Shown here: piece after piece, positions 56,116-64,000 of the stretch
How the letters are laid out: each line of letters begins with the position of its first letter
Numbering within the stretch: position 1 is the first letter of the stretch
From: Xanthomonas theicola
Lineage (GTDB): Bacteria; Pseudomonadota; Gammaproteobacteria; Xanthomonadales; Xanthomonadaceae
Reading direction: 5' to 3'
Assembly (NCBI RefSeq): GCF_014236795.1
Contig: NZ_CP049017.1
Span: 2,954,001 to 3,018,000, forward strand
Length of the DNA: 64,000 nucleotides
Translations under genes and position numbers: made by a program
The notes under the pieces: model-generated
Told to the model about the DNA's origin: nothing
Seen by the model: only the letters and a program-made list of their open reading frames with translations
The model's database searches: none

Positions 56116-56853
56116 ATGTTCGAACTGCATCAGGTCACCTGCCGCTACGGCGACGCGCTCGCGCTGGACCGGGTCGATCTGCGCATCGCCCCTGGCCGCA
56201 GCACCGCGCTGATCGGCCCCAGCGGCGCCGGCAAATCCAGCGTGCTGCGCATGCTGCTCGGGCTGGAATGGCCCGATGCCGGCGAGGTCCGCTTCCAGGG
56301 CGAACCACTGCGTCGCGCCACCCTGCTGGCGCAGCGCCGCCGCATCGGCTACGTGATCCAGGAAGGCGGGCTGTTCCCGCACCTGAGCGCAGGCGACAAC
56401 GCCACCTTGCTGGCGCAGACCGTGGGCTGGGCGCAGCCGCGGATCGACGCGCGGCTGCAAGAACTGGCCGCGCTGTGCCGCCTGCCCGACGCGCTGCTGG
56501 CGCGCTATCCGGCCGAACTGTCCGGCGGCCAGCGCCAACGCGTCGGCCTGATCCGCGCGCTGCTGCTGGACCCGCCGGTGCTGCTGCTGGACGAGCCGTT
56601 GGGCGCGCTCGACCCGATCGTGCGCCACGAACTGCAGACGCAGATGCGCGAACTGTTCGCACTGCTCGGCAAGACCGTGGTACTGGTGACCCACGACGTC
56701 GCCGAGGCCGCCTACCTGGGCGACACCCTGGTGCTGATGCGCAGCGGCCGCATCGTGCAGCAAGGCAGCGCGCGCGACCTGCTGGATGCGCCGGCCGAGC
56801 CGTTCGTCGGCCAGTTCCTGCACGCGCAGCGCACGCTGCAGGACGCGCGCTGA
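56116..56853 (+). CDS. ABC transporter ATP-binding protein, osmoprotectant (OpuCA/YehX) type
   Basis: 245 residues. Walker A GPSGAGKSS, Q-loop IQEGGLFPHLS, signature LSGGQRQRVGLIRAL, Walker B VLLLDEPLGALDP and switch His in VLVTHDVAEA. The sequence is closest to ATPases of the glycine betaine/choline (quaternary amine) uptake class but lacks the C-terminal CBS domains of OpuCA. Its stop overlaps the start of the permease gene (ATGA), so the two form one transporter. Confidence 0.92.
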   Translation: MFELHQVTCRYGDALALDRVDLRIAPGRSTALIGPSGAGKSSVLRMLLGLEWPDAGEVRFQGEPLRRATLLAQRRRIGYVIQEGGLFPHLSAGDNATLLAQTVGWAQPRIDARLQELAALCRLPDALLARYPAELSGGQRQRVGLIRALLLDPPVLLLDEPLGALDPIVRHELQTQMRELFALLGKTVVLVTHDVAEAAYLGDTLVLMRSGRIVQQGSARDLLDAPAEPFVGQFLHAQRTLQDAR

Positions 56854-58349
56854 TGGCCGCCACGCGCCGCCGCGCACGGGCGCCGATCGTGCTCGCGGCA
56901 TTGTTCGTCCTGCTCTGCGGCAAGGCGATGGCGGCGCCGGCGCAGGTGGTGGTCGGCTCGAAGAACTTCACCGAAGCGGTGGTGCTCGGCGAGATCGCCG
57001 CCGGCGCCGGGCGTCAGGCCGGCGTGCAGGTCGAACACCGGCGCCAGCTCGGCGGCACCCGCATCCTGTGGCGCGCGCTGCAGCAGGGGTCGATCGATGC
57101 CTATGCCGAGTACACCGGCACTCTGGCCGCGGAACTGCTGCAGCTGCCCGATGCCGACGATGCCGCGCTGCGCCGCGCATTGGCCGAGCACGGCCTGGCG
57201 ATGAGCGCGCCGTTGGGCTTCGACAACACCTATGCGCTCGGCATGCGCCGGCAGCGCGCGCAGGTGCTGGGCATCGCCCGCCTCTCCGACCTGGCCGCGC
57301 ATCCGTCGCTGAAGCTCGGGCTCAGCAACGAGTTCGTGTCGCGCGCCGACGGCTGGCCCGGGGTGCGCGCTGCCTACCGGCTGCCGCAGACCCCGACCGG
57401 GCTGGACCACGACCTGGCCTATCGCGCGCTGGACGGCGGCGCGATCGACGTCACCGACCTGTACAGCACCGACGCCGAGATCCCGGCGCACGACCTGCTG
57501 GTGCTGCAGGACGACGGCCGCTATTTCCCGCGCTACGCCGCGGTGTTCCTGTATCGCAGCGACCTGGCGCAGCGCGCGCCGCGGTTCGTGCAGGCGCTGG
57601 AGGGCCTGGGTGGGCGCATCGACGCGGCGACGATGCAACGGCTCAACGCCGAGGCGAAACTGTACAAACGCGCCGAAAGCGCGATCGCCGCGCGGTGGCT
57701 GGGCGTCGTGGAACCGACGCAGGACAGCCGGCTGGCGCGCCTGCTTCAACGCAGCCGCGAACACCTCGCGCTGGTCGGCCTGTCGCTGGGCCTGGCCCTG
57801 CTGGTGGCGCTGCCGCTGGGCATCGTCGCCGCCTACCGGCCGCGGCTCGGCCAGGTGGTGCTGTCGCTGACCGGCGTGCTGCAGACGCTGCCGTCGCTGG
57901 CGGTGTTCGTGTTCATGATCCCGCTGTTCGGCATCGGCGCCAAGCCGGCGATCGCCGCGCTGTTCCTGTACAGCCTACTGCCGATCGTGCGCAACACCCA
58001 TGCCGGCCTGACCGGCATCGCCCGCGATCTGCGCGAAACCGCCGCGGCGATCGGCCTGCCGCCGGGCACGCGGCTGTGGCGGATCGAACTGCCGCTGGCC
58101 TTGCACACCATCCTGGCTGGAATCAAGACCGCGGCGGTGATCAACGTCGGCAGCGCCACGCTGGGTGCATTGATCGGCGCCGGCGGCTACGGCCAGCCGA
58201 TCCTGACCGGCATCCGCCTGGACGACATCGGCCTGATCCTGGAAGGTGCGGTCCCGGCTGCGGCGCTGGCGTTGCTGGTGCAGGCGCTGTTCGAGGGACT
58301 GGAGCGCTGGCTGACCCCGCGCGGCCTGCGCCTGGCGGCGCGGCGCTGA
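56853..58349 (+). CDS. Fused substrate-binding protein and permease of osmoprotectant ABC transporter
   Basis: 498 residues. A signal or anchor segment (about 10-27) is followed by an OpuAC/ProX-type binding domain (about 30-300: VVVGSKNFTEAVVLGEIAAG, YAEYTGTLAAELLQLP, VTDLYSTDAEI). A permease with about five to six membrane segments (about 315-490) carries the conserved coupling region REHLALVGLSLGLALLVALP and ETAAAIGLPPGTRLWRIELP. Binding protein and permease in one chain is known for some betaine/choline and ergothioneine importers. The solute is not fixed by the sequence. Confidence 0.9.
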   Translation: MAATRRRARAPIVLAALFVLLCGKAMAAPAQVVVGSKNFTEAVVLGEIAAGAGRQAGVQVEHRRQLGGTRILWRALQQGSIDAYAEYTGTLAAELLQLPDADDAALRRALAEHGLAMSAPLGFDNTYALGMRRQRAQVLGIARLSDLAAHPSLKLGLSNEFVSRADGWPGVRAAYRLPQTPTGLDHDLAYRALDGGAIDVTDLYSTDAEIPAHDLLVLQDDGRYFPRYAAVFLYRSDLAQRAPRFVQALEGLGGRIDAATMQRLNAEAKLYKRAESAIAARWLGVVEPTQDSRLARLLQRSREHLALVGLSLGLALLVALPLGIVAAYRPRLGQVVLSLTGVLQTLPSLAVFVFMIPLFGIGAKPAIAALFLYSLLPIVRNTHAGLTGIARDLRETAAAIGLPPGTRLWRIELPLALHTILAGIKTAAVINVGSATLGALIGAGGYGQPILTGIRLDDIGLILEGAVPAAALALLVQALFEGLERWLTPRGLRLAARR

Positions 58350-58407
58350 GGCTGGCGTTGCGCGGGCACCCCGGCCGGCAATCGCACGCCTGCCCTGTGG
58401 AAGCGTC

Positions 58408-58547
58408 CCCGACTGGCTTCGGACCGTTGGCCGCGAGACGACATCGATCACCGAGCGGCTTCGGAACCAGTCGGGACTACAGCCCCTCCCACAGTGCACC
58501 CAGCAGACTCCCCGCAAGCCCCTGCAGGAGCGACTGAAGTCGCTCCT
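58408..58547. repeat. Two REP-like hairpins
   Basis: CCCGACTGG (58408-58416) pairs with CCAGTCGGG (58467-58475), and AGGAGCGACT (58526-58535) with AGTCGCTCCT (58538-58547). The second stem with its GTAGGAGCGACT flank resembles extragenic palindromes frequent in xanthomonads and pseudomonads. Together they fill the 246-bp gap and may end convergent transcripts. Confidence 0.65.
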
Positions 58548-58595
58548 ACAACACTCCACCGACCTGACAAGACTCCGCCGCCTGTCGAACGCGCG

Positions 58596-59429
58596 CTAGG
58601 CCTCGAACAGCGCGCGCTGCGGGTCCGGCGGCGGCAGCTCGGCGTACAGGCGTTGCAACTCCTCGCGGCGCGCGCGCAGCGGATCGTGCATCAGGAAGCC
58701 AGCCAGGCGCGTATGCCAGGCCGGCCAGCGCGTGGCCAGGGCGTCCATGTCGCCGTCGGCGGCGCGGCCCTCGCCGTTGCGCGCCACGTAGGCGGTCTCG
58801 CACAGCACGTTGCGCCAGCCGAGCCCTGCCATGCGCAGCGACAGGTCGATCAGCGCCGCGTACCAGGAGCCGTAGCTGCTCGCGTCCAGGCCGCCGGCGC
58901 GCTGCCGCGCCGCGCCGCGCAGGGCCACCGCGTGGCACACCGCCGACGGCAGTTCCGGATGCTCCGGCGGCAGCGCCGCGCAGGCGCGCGCCAGGCGTTC
59001 GCCATCGTCGGGCAGCGGATTGATCTCGCCCAGCCGCGGCCAGGCGCAGGCTTCGCCGGCGTTGCTCCACGGCGTGGCGCTGGCGATGGCCGCATCGCGC
59101 GCCAGGCACGCGCCCAGTTGCTGGAGCCAGCCGGGCAACGGCTGCGCATCCGCGGCCAGCACCACCACGTCGGCCGCGGCGCAGGCGCGCAACATTTCGT
59201 CCAGGTGTCCGACCTCGCCGAGCATGCGCGGACGCCGGGTGTAGTCGGCCTGCAGGCGGGTCTGCGCCAGCCAGGCTTCGACCACGCGCTGCCCACGCGG
59301 CCCGGCCTGCGCGTCGTCGGCCAGCCATACCCGGGTCCCGGCCGGCGTGTGCGCTTCCAGTGCGCCCAGGCACGCGTCCAGCGCGGCCTCGTCGACGCCG
59401 ACCGCCAGCAGCACGATGGGCAGGCTCAC
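58596..59429 (-). CDS. Glycosyltransferase-like protein (GT2 / GT-A type)
   Basis: 277 residues from the GTG at 59427-59429 (SLPIVLLAVGVDEAALDACL). The N-terminus has a GT2-like beta-strand and acidic pair (TRVWLADDAQAG), then VVVLAADAQPLPGWLQQLGA in place of the DxD strand, SNAGEACAWPRLGEINPL and a C-terminal region with TAYVARNGEG. The DxD metal site is imperfect (AADAQ), so activity is not certain. It ends the block downstream of xpsD with 8 bp between them. Confidence 0.65.
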   Translation of the reverse strand: MSLPIVLLAVGVDEAALDACLGALEAHTPAGTRVWLADDAQAGPRGQRVVEAWLAQTRLQADYTRRPRMLGEVGHLDEMLRACAAADVVVLAADAQPLPGWLQQLGACLARDAAIASATPWSNAGEACAWPRLGEINPLPDDGERLARACAALPPEHPELPSAVCHAVALRGAARQRAGGLDASSYGSWYAALIDLSLRMAGLGWRNVLCETAYVARNGEGRAADGDMDALATRWPAWHTRLAGFLMHDPLRARREELQRLYAELPPPDPQRALFEA

Positions 59430-59436
59430 CCGCCTA

Positions 59437-61713
59437 CTACTTGCCGCGCGCCGCCGGCAGCGGCTGCATGGCCTTGAACTTCTGCCCGTACTCATCGGTG
59501 AGATTGCGCGCTTCCTGCGGGTTGCGCACGATGGTCGGGGTCAGCAGCACGATCACTTCGTTGCGGTTGCTTTGCTGCGATTTCGACCCGAACAGCGCGC
59601 CGACCACCGGCAACTTGCTCAGGAACGGAACGCCAGCGCTGCCATCGCTGGTTCTGTCGTTGATCAGGCCGGCGAGCATGATGGTGTCGCCACTCTGCAC
59701 CGCCGCCTCGGTCTTGACCCGGCGTGTGTTGATGTCCACGTTGCAGGCCGAGCTGTTGACCACGCTGGTATTGCCATCGGTGCATGCGGCCGGACGAGAA
59801 CCCGGCGTGCTGACCTCCTGCACGATATCCAGGAACACCATGCCGTCCTTGGTCACCCGCGGGCGCACTTTCAGGATTACGCCGGTGTCGATGTACTGCA
59901 CCGACGAGTAGCTGGCGTCGGTTCCGATGCCGGTGTTGATTGAGGTCGAATTGATCGGGATGCGCGTGCCGACGTTGAGCGTCGCCTCGGCGTTGTTGCG
60001 CACGAACACCGAGGGGGTCTGCAGCAGCTTGAGGTTGGTGACCTTGTCCAGCGCAGTGATCACCGCCGCGGCGTTCTTGCCGAGGAAGGTCCAGCCCAGG
60101 CCGTCGCTACCGACCTTGCCAGCGATATCACCCCAGATCTTTCGACCCAAGGCGCTGGGCAAGCCCGCTCCCGGACCGAGGCCGGTGGAATTGGACACAT
60201 TGGAATCGGCGGAGGCGTTGACCGAATTCTCGAAGAACCAGTTCACGCCGTACTGCAGATCGCCGGTCAGGCTGACCTCGGCCACCTGCGCCTCGATGTG
60301 CACCTGCATCGGCATCACGTCGAGCTTTTCGACCACGTCGCGGATCGAACGCCACGACTGCGGCGTGGCGCGCACCAGCAAGGTGTTGGTCTCTTCCACC
60401 GCCGAGACGCCGACCTTGTCGCCCTGCACGTCCAGGGTCACGCTGCCGTTGCCGGTGGTGCGCGGCGACAGCTGCAGGCTGCCGCTGCCCAGGCCGCCGG
60501 TGCTGCCGGAGGAGGAACCAGCGCCGCCCGATGAGAAGCCGTCGCCGCCACCGAAGTTACCGCCCAGGCCGCCGTCAGCATTGCCATTCAGGCTGCCGCC
60601 GTTGAGCTGATTCATCTGCGCTCCCGGCATCAGCGAGGGATTGGAGTCGCCGCGGCCGCCGCCGGCGCCGAACACTTCGGCCAGGCGGTCGGCCAGATCC
60701 TTGGCCTTGATGTACTTCAGTTCGTAGGAGAACAGGCGGCTGCCGCCGCCGGCGCTGTCGATCCGGTCCAGCCACTGCTGGATCTGGTCCAGGTAGCGCG
60801 CCTGCGGGGTGATCACCAGCACCGCGTTGGCGTTCTCCAGCGGCATGAAGCGGAACATGCCGGCGCTGGGCGTCTTGCTGTTCTCGCCGAACACCTTCTC
60901 CAGGTCCGCGGCGACCTGCTCGGCCTTGCCCGACTGGATCGGGAACACGCCCACCGACATGCCCGACAGCCAGTCCACGTCGAAGATCTGCACGGTGCGC
61001 AGGTAGTTCTCCAGTTCCGCGCGGGTGCCGCCGAGGGTGATGACGTTGCGCGAGCCGTCGATGCCGACGATCGCGTTCGGCCGCGCGTACGGCTCCAGCA
61101 CCTTCTTCATCTCGCTGGCGGAGATGAACTTCAGCGGCACCACCCGCACCTCGAAGCCGCGCGCGCTGGCCGGCGAGGCGGTGCTCGGCGCCACCGTGCC
61201 GGCCAGCGCCTGGTCGGCGGGCACGATGTTGTAGCGGCCGCCGCTGTAGACCATGCGCGCGTTGTTCCAGCCCAGCACCATCTCCAGCAGGTTCAGCGCC
61301 TGCGCCGGCGACACCGGCTTGGGCGTGGCCAGGGTCACCGTGCCCTGCACGCCCGGCGCGATCACGTAGTTCTGCCCGAGCATGTCGCCGAGGATCGCCT
61401 TGACCACCGCGTGCACCGATTCGCCTTCGAAGTTGAAGGTGGCGCTGCCGCTGCCGGCGTTGGCCAGCGACGGTGCCGGGGCAGCGGCGCTGGAATTGAT
61501 CATGGTGCCGCTGCCGCGGCGAATCACCGGCGCGGTGCGGTCGGGCACTGCGTCGGGGTCGGGCGCGCCGGACTGGCCGCCCGCCTGGATGCTGCCGGCG
61601 GCGCCCACGTGGGAATCGATCGCGGCACCGCGGCGGATGTCCGGCGAGGGCGTGGTGGCGCAGCCGGCCACCAGGCCGATCGCGAGGAACAGGGGAAACA
61701 AGCGCGGCGTCAT
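59437..61713 (-). CDS. xpsD: Type II secretion secretin XpsD (GspD)
   Basis: Outer-membrane channel of the Xps type II secretion system that exports plant cell-wall-degrading enzymes. 758 residues. Lipoprotein signal with GLVAGC (C18). N-domains contain FNFEGESVHAVVKAILGDML, GTVTLATPKPVSPAQALNLL and VIVGIDGSRNVITLGGTRAEL-like units. A Gly/Ser/Asn-rich linker (about 360-430) follows, then the secretin core with QVHIEAQVAEVSLTG, FLGKNAAAVITALDKV, LLQTPSVFVRNNAEATLNVG and SGDTIMLAGLINDR. It follows xpsN by 9 bp, as in Xanthomonas. Confidence 0.96.
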   Translation of the reverse strand: MTPRLFPLFLAIGLVAGCATTPSPDIRRGAAIDSHVGAAGSIQAGGQSGAPDPDAVPDRTAPVIRRGSGTMINSSAAAPAPSLANAGSGSATFNFEGESVHAVVKAILGDMLGQNYVIAPGVQGTVTLATPKPVSPAQALNLLEMVLGWNNARMVYSGGRYNIVPADQALAGTVAPSTASPASARGFEVRVVPLKFISASEMKKVLEPYARPNAIVGIDGSRNVITLGGTRAELENYLRTVQIFDVDWLSGMSVGVFPIQSGKAEQVAADLEKVFGENSKTPSAGMFRFMPLENANAVLVITPQARYLDQIQQWLDRIDSAGGGSRLFSYELKYIKAKDLADRLAEVFGAGGGRGDSNPSLMPGAQMNQLNGGSLNGNADGGLGGNFGGGDGFSSGGAGSSSGSTGGLGSGSLQLSPRTTGNGSVTLDVQGDKVGVSAVEETNTLLVRATPQSWRSIRDVVEKLDVMPMQVHIEAQVAEVSLTGDLQYGVNWFFENSVNASADSNVSNSTGLGPGAGLPSALGRKIWGDIAGKVGSDGLGWTFLGKNAAAVITALDKVTNLKLLQTPSVFVRNNAEATLNVGTRIPINSTSINTGIGTDASYSSVQYIDTGVILKVRPRVTKDGMVFLDIVQEVSTPGSRPAACTDGNTSVVNSSACNVDINTRRVKTEAAVQSGDTIMLAGLINDRTSDGSAGVPFLSKLPVVGALFGSKSQQSNRNEVIVLLTPTIVRNPQEARNLTDEYGQKFKAMQPLPAARGK

Positions 61714-61722
61714 GCGATCACT

Positions 61723-62511
61723 CTAAGGGTTCTGGCCGGGGGTGGTGCCGTTCTGGCGCTGTTGCTGCAACTGCCGGCGGCGGGCTTCGATACGTTCGCG
61801 GATGGCCTGCAGTTGCTCCGACGACGGTGCCGGTGCGGCCGCCGGTCCGGTCGGGGTCGGAGTCGACGCGGCCGCTGGCCCGGGCGCGCCCGCTGGCGCC
61901 GGCGAGTACGGCGCGGCGGTGGTGGTGGCCGGCGCGTTGACCGCCGACGCGGCGGGCGGCGGCGGCAACGGCGGCGCGCCCGGCGCACGCGCACCCTGGC
62001 CGAGCGCGGTCGGCGGCTGCCCGCCCTTGCCGTCGAACACCTGCAGTTCCAGGGTCTGCGTGCCACCGGCGCCGCTGACCACCGCGCGACGCGGTTGCAG
62101 CGACAGCAGCCGCCAGCCCTGCACCGGATCGTGGCCTTGCTGCAGGCGCAGCGAATCGCCCTGCTCGGTGGTCAGCGTGGCCATCTTGAAGCTGTCGGTG
62201 AGCAGCACCCCGGTCAGGCGCACGCTCGGCGTGGCGGACTGGCCGTTGTCGGCGCTGAGGAAGAACGGATGCGGCCGCCGGTCTTCGGCGAACACCGGGC
62301 GCGCGGCGATCTCGGCATAGCGCGAATAGTCGCCGAGGCGGTCGCCGAGAGGCGCCGGCAATGCCGGCAGGCGCTGGGTCATGGCCGGATCGTTGGGCAA
62401 CGGCACGATGCGCTGGCCGAGTCCGGCCAGGCCCAGCGCCCAGATCAGCAGGCCCCACAGCGCCACCGTCGCCAGCCACACGGTGCGCAGGCCGATCGCT
62501 TCAATTCGCAT
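61723..62511 (-). CDS. xpsN: Type II secretion protein XpsN (GspN)
   Basis: 262-residue inner-membrane protein of the Xps system. One N-terminal membrane segment (about 8-32: LRTVWLATVALWGLLIWALG) and a periplasmic domain that binds XpsD in Xanthomonas; GspC-like HR features (RPVFAEDRRPHPF, VRLTGVLLTDSFKMATL) are visible. The C-terminus is Pro/Ala-rich (about 160-230) and ends with a basic helix. It overlaps xpsM by 11 bp. Confidence 0.9.
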   Translation of the reverse strand: MRIEAIGLRTVWLATVALWGLLIWALGLAGLGQRIVPLPNDPAMTQRLPALPAPLGDRLGDYSRYAEIAARPVFAEDRRPHPFFLSADNGQSATPSVRLTGVLLTDSFKMATLTTEQGDSLRLQQGHDPVQGWRLLSLQPRRAVVSGAGGTQTLELQVFDGKGGQPPTALGQGARAPGAPPLPPPPAASAVNAPATTTAAPYSPAPAGAPGPAAASTPTPTGPAAAPAPSSEQLQAIRERIEARRRQLQQQRQNGTTPGQNP

Positions 62512-63265
62512 GTGCGCCCTCCTCCACTTGCGGCGCCGGCGCGGCGGCGTCCGGCGTGGCCGGCGCCGCAGGCGCGGGTGCCGGTTCGCTCGGCCCGGGT
62601 CCGGCGGAGGCGCCCGCCTCCATCACCGGCGCGCCCGGCGGCGGCGGCATGCCCGGCGCCATGGGTGGTGGCGGCATCGCGTTGGGGCGCAGATAGCCGG
62701 CCAGTTCGAAGGCCACATCCAGGCCGTTGCCGCTCTCGCCCGGCGACAACTGGTAGCGCTGCGCCATCACGTTGAGGTTGTCCACGAACAGCGCCGGCGT
62801 GCCGCTTTCCAGGGCATGCAGCACCGCCGCCAGTTCCGGCGTGCCGCAGCGCAGCCGCACCTGCACCGCGACGCGGGTGAAGCGGTCGCGGCGGTTGTCG
62901 GCAGCCAGCGGCGAACGGTTGCTGATGGCGCAGCTGCGGTTGCCGGGGCTGGCGGTGACCACCGCGCTTTCCAGGCGCTGCACCAGCCCGGCCGAGGCCA
63001 GCTCGGCCGAGGTCTCGCGCAGGAAGCCCGGGCGCATGGCGAGATCGCGTTGCGCCTGCTGCAGCCGCTGCGCCACCTGCGGCGCCTGCTGCAACTGCAT
63101 GCGCACGCGCAGTTCGCGCTGGCGCAGTTCCTGGGTCTGCGCCGCGACCTCGCGCATCGGCAGCGTCCACCACGGATGCACCAGCACCAGGTAGGCCAGC
63201 GCCAGCACCGCCAGCAGCAGCCCCAGCGCCAGCCAGCGGTCGCGCTTATCGACCTGCACCGGCAT
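62501..63265 (-). CDS. xpsM: Type II secretion protein XpsM (GspM)
   Basis: 254 residues. Short cytoplasmic N-terminus, one membrane span (about 12-30: LALGLLLAVLALAYLVLVHP), a periplasmic coiled coil (QELRQRELRVRMQLQQAPQV) and a ferredoxin-like C-terminal part. A Pro/Ala-rich tail of about 60 residues follows. It anchors XpsL in the inner-membrane platform. It overlaps xpsL by 20 bp and xpsN by 11 bp. Confidence 0.92.
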   Translation of the reverse strand: MPVQVDKRDRWLALGLLLAVLALAYLVLVHPWWTLPMREVAAQTQELRQRELRVRMQLQQAPQVAQRLQQAQRDLAMRPGFLRETSAELASAGLVQRLESAVVTASPGNRSCAISNRSPLAADNRRDRFTRVAVQVRLRCGTPELAAVLHALESGTPALFVDNLNVMAQRYQLSPGESGNGLDVAFELAGYLRPNAMPPPPMAPGMPPPPGAPVMEAGASAGPGPSEPAPAPAAPATPDAAAPAPQVEEGAHAN

Positions 63266-64000
63266 TGGCGGCCTCCTTGCGCTTGGTCCCGGCCAGTTCG
63301 GCGTTCAAGGTGAAGCGGTCGCGGTGGCTGCCCGGGTCGGCCTGCAGCACGCCGGTCAGCGACGGGGTGCGCCACAGCGGCGAGCCCTCCAGCCGCCCGA
63401 CCAGCGAGGACGCTTCGCTGCTGAGCCCGATCAGCTGCAACTGATCGCCCTCCACCGAGAACTTCTCCAGGTAGGTGCCCTCGGGCAGGCGCTTGCTCAG
63501 TTCGTTCCAGATTTCCAGCGAAGTCGGCCGCTCGGCGCGCAGCTGGTCGAAGAACGCCGCGCCTTCGACCAGGTCGAGCAGTTGCTGGCGCTGCGCGGCC
63601 ACGCCGTGTGCGCGCTGCGCGTCGCTGTCCACGTCCGCGCGCAGCCCCTCGAGTGCGGCGCGGCGATTGTCCAGCAACTGCCAGCCGGCGGCGAACAGCA
63701 CCAGCAGCGCGGCCGCGGCGAGGATGCCGTTCCAGCGCCGCATCGGATCGGCCCGGCGATGGCGCTGCTCCGGCGGCAGCAGGTTCACGCCCAACGGCGC
63801 GCCGTCGGCGCCGGCGACGTCGACCCCGGCCAGGGTCGGGCGCAGCGCGCCTGCGCTGGCGTGCAATTCCTCCAGCACGCGGCGCGGCGCCGCCACCAGG
63901 TCGGCATCGATCTGCGCACCGTCGCGGCGCGGCCCGGGGCGCACGTCGTAGACCACCTGGTCCGCCTGGAACGGAGTCTGCCGGTCGATCTCGAACCGGA
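63246..64000 (-). CDS. xpsL: Type II secretion protein XpsL (GspL), 5' end outside window
   Basis: C-terminal 251 residues of the actin-like cytoplasmic and bitopic subunit that couples the ATPase XpsE to the platform. The visible part begins in the cytoplasmic domain, has one membrane span (GILAAAALLVLFAAGWQLLD) and a periplasmic ferredoxin-like domain (PEGTYLEKFSVEGDQLQLIG, SSEASSLVGRLEGSPLWRTP). The start lies beyond 64000. Confidence 0.92.
   Translation of the reverse strand, partial: RFEIDRQTPFQADQVVYDVRPGPRRDGAQIDADLVAAPRRVLEELHASAGALRPTLAGVDVAGADGAPLGVNLLPPEQRHRRADPMRRWNGILAAAALLVLFAAGWQLLDNRRAALEGLRADVDSDAQRAHGVAAQRQQLLDLVEGAAFFDQLRAERPTSLEIWNELSKRLPEGTYLEKFSVEGDQLQLIGLSSEASSLVGRLEGSPLWRTPSLTGVLQADPGSHRDRFTLNAELAGTKRKEAANAGAGR

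Noticed and set aside
61411..62775. A 454-codon plus-strand frame opposite xpsD, xpsN and xpsM
   Set aside because: Low-complexity Arg/Gly/Ala composition and no motif. The minus-strand genes are complete and in the conserved T2SS order.

Overview
The window is GC-rich chromosomal DNA from a gamma-proteobacterium of the family Xanthomonadaceae, most probably a Xanthomonas. The reasons are the mraZ-rsmH-ftsL-ftsI cluster, the xps-type order of type II secretion genes (L-M-N-D), the rib-nusB-thiL arrangement, and a dispersed GGGACTCGGGA repeat I associate with xanthomonads. A clade 1 species (translucens/hyacinthi/sacchari group) is a guess, not a result.

Layout. 1-3711: division and cell wall cluster on the minus strand (ftsI partial, ftsL, rsmH, mraZ), with a readable promoter and MraZ operator. 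3928-5284: an NRDE/TANGO2-family gene and rnpB (RNase P RNA). 5437-9085: an insertion-sequence graveyard (IS5-, IS3- and IS630-type remnants) that holds a broken gamma-carbonic anhydrase fragment and a secreted serine-protease-like gene whose catalytic His is Arg. 9081-13565: rsmI, lpoA, yraN and a GlcD-type FAD oxidase. 13567-14421: a decayed IS5-type element. 14585-22725: the complete potassium system kdpFABC-kdpDE. 23132-27026: an outer-membrane porin and a CocE/NonD-type hydrolase. 27333-35373: thiL, nusB, ribH, ribB(A), ribE, FMN riboswitch, ribD, a GNAT gene, nrdR and glyA. 35498-40829: an RcnB-like gene, then a decayed stretch (MmyB-like regulator, IS481 remnant, truncated Tle1-like phospholipase effector, frameshifted small membrane protein). 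40848-44827: trehalose operon otsB-GH15-otsA. 45649-48453: a 934-residue AT-rich gene ending in an intact-looking ADP-ribosyltransferase domain, flanked by decayed DNA. 49296-51751: a quinoprotein glucose dehydrogenase pseudogene with about seven frameshifts. 51918-58349: pgeF, rluD, bamD, a broken glycosidase and an osmoprotectant-type ABC transporter. 58596-64000: a glycosyltransferase-like gene and the T2SS genes xpsD, xpsN, xpsM and xpsL (partial).

How it fits together. Housekeeping blocks (division, riboflavin/thiamine, K+ uptake, T2SS) are intact. Accessory DNA between them is heavily eroded by insertion sequences and frameshifts. The most interesting points are (1) the foreign-looking ADP-ribosyltransferase toxin/effector; (2) a 16-bp motif, TTTACGCAGAATKTAT, placed 43-44 bp upstream of a -10-like hexamer before both kdpF and the neighbouring porin, which suggests KdpE co-regulation; (3) a hairpin-forming repeat family that sits at gene ends and contributes the C-terminal tails of several proteins; (4) an IS-bounded unit that seems to carry a piece of a host gene.

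Because the DNA is very GC-rich, long open frames occur antisense to nearly every gene. These were judged to be shadows and left out.
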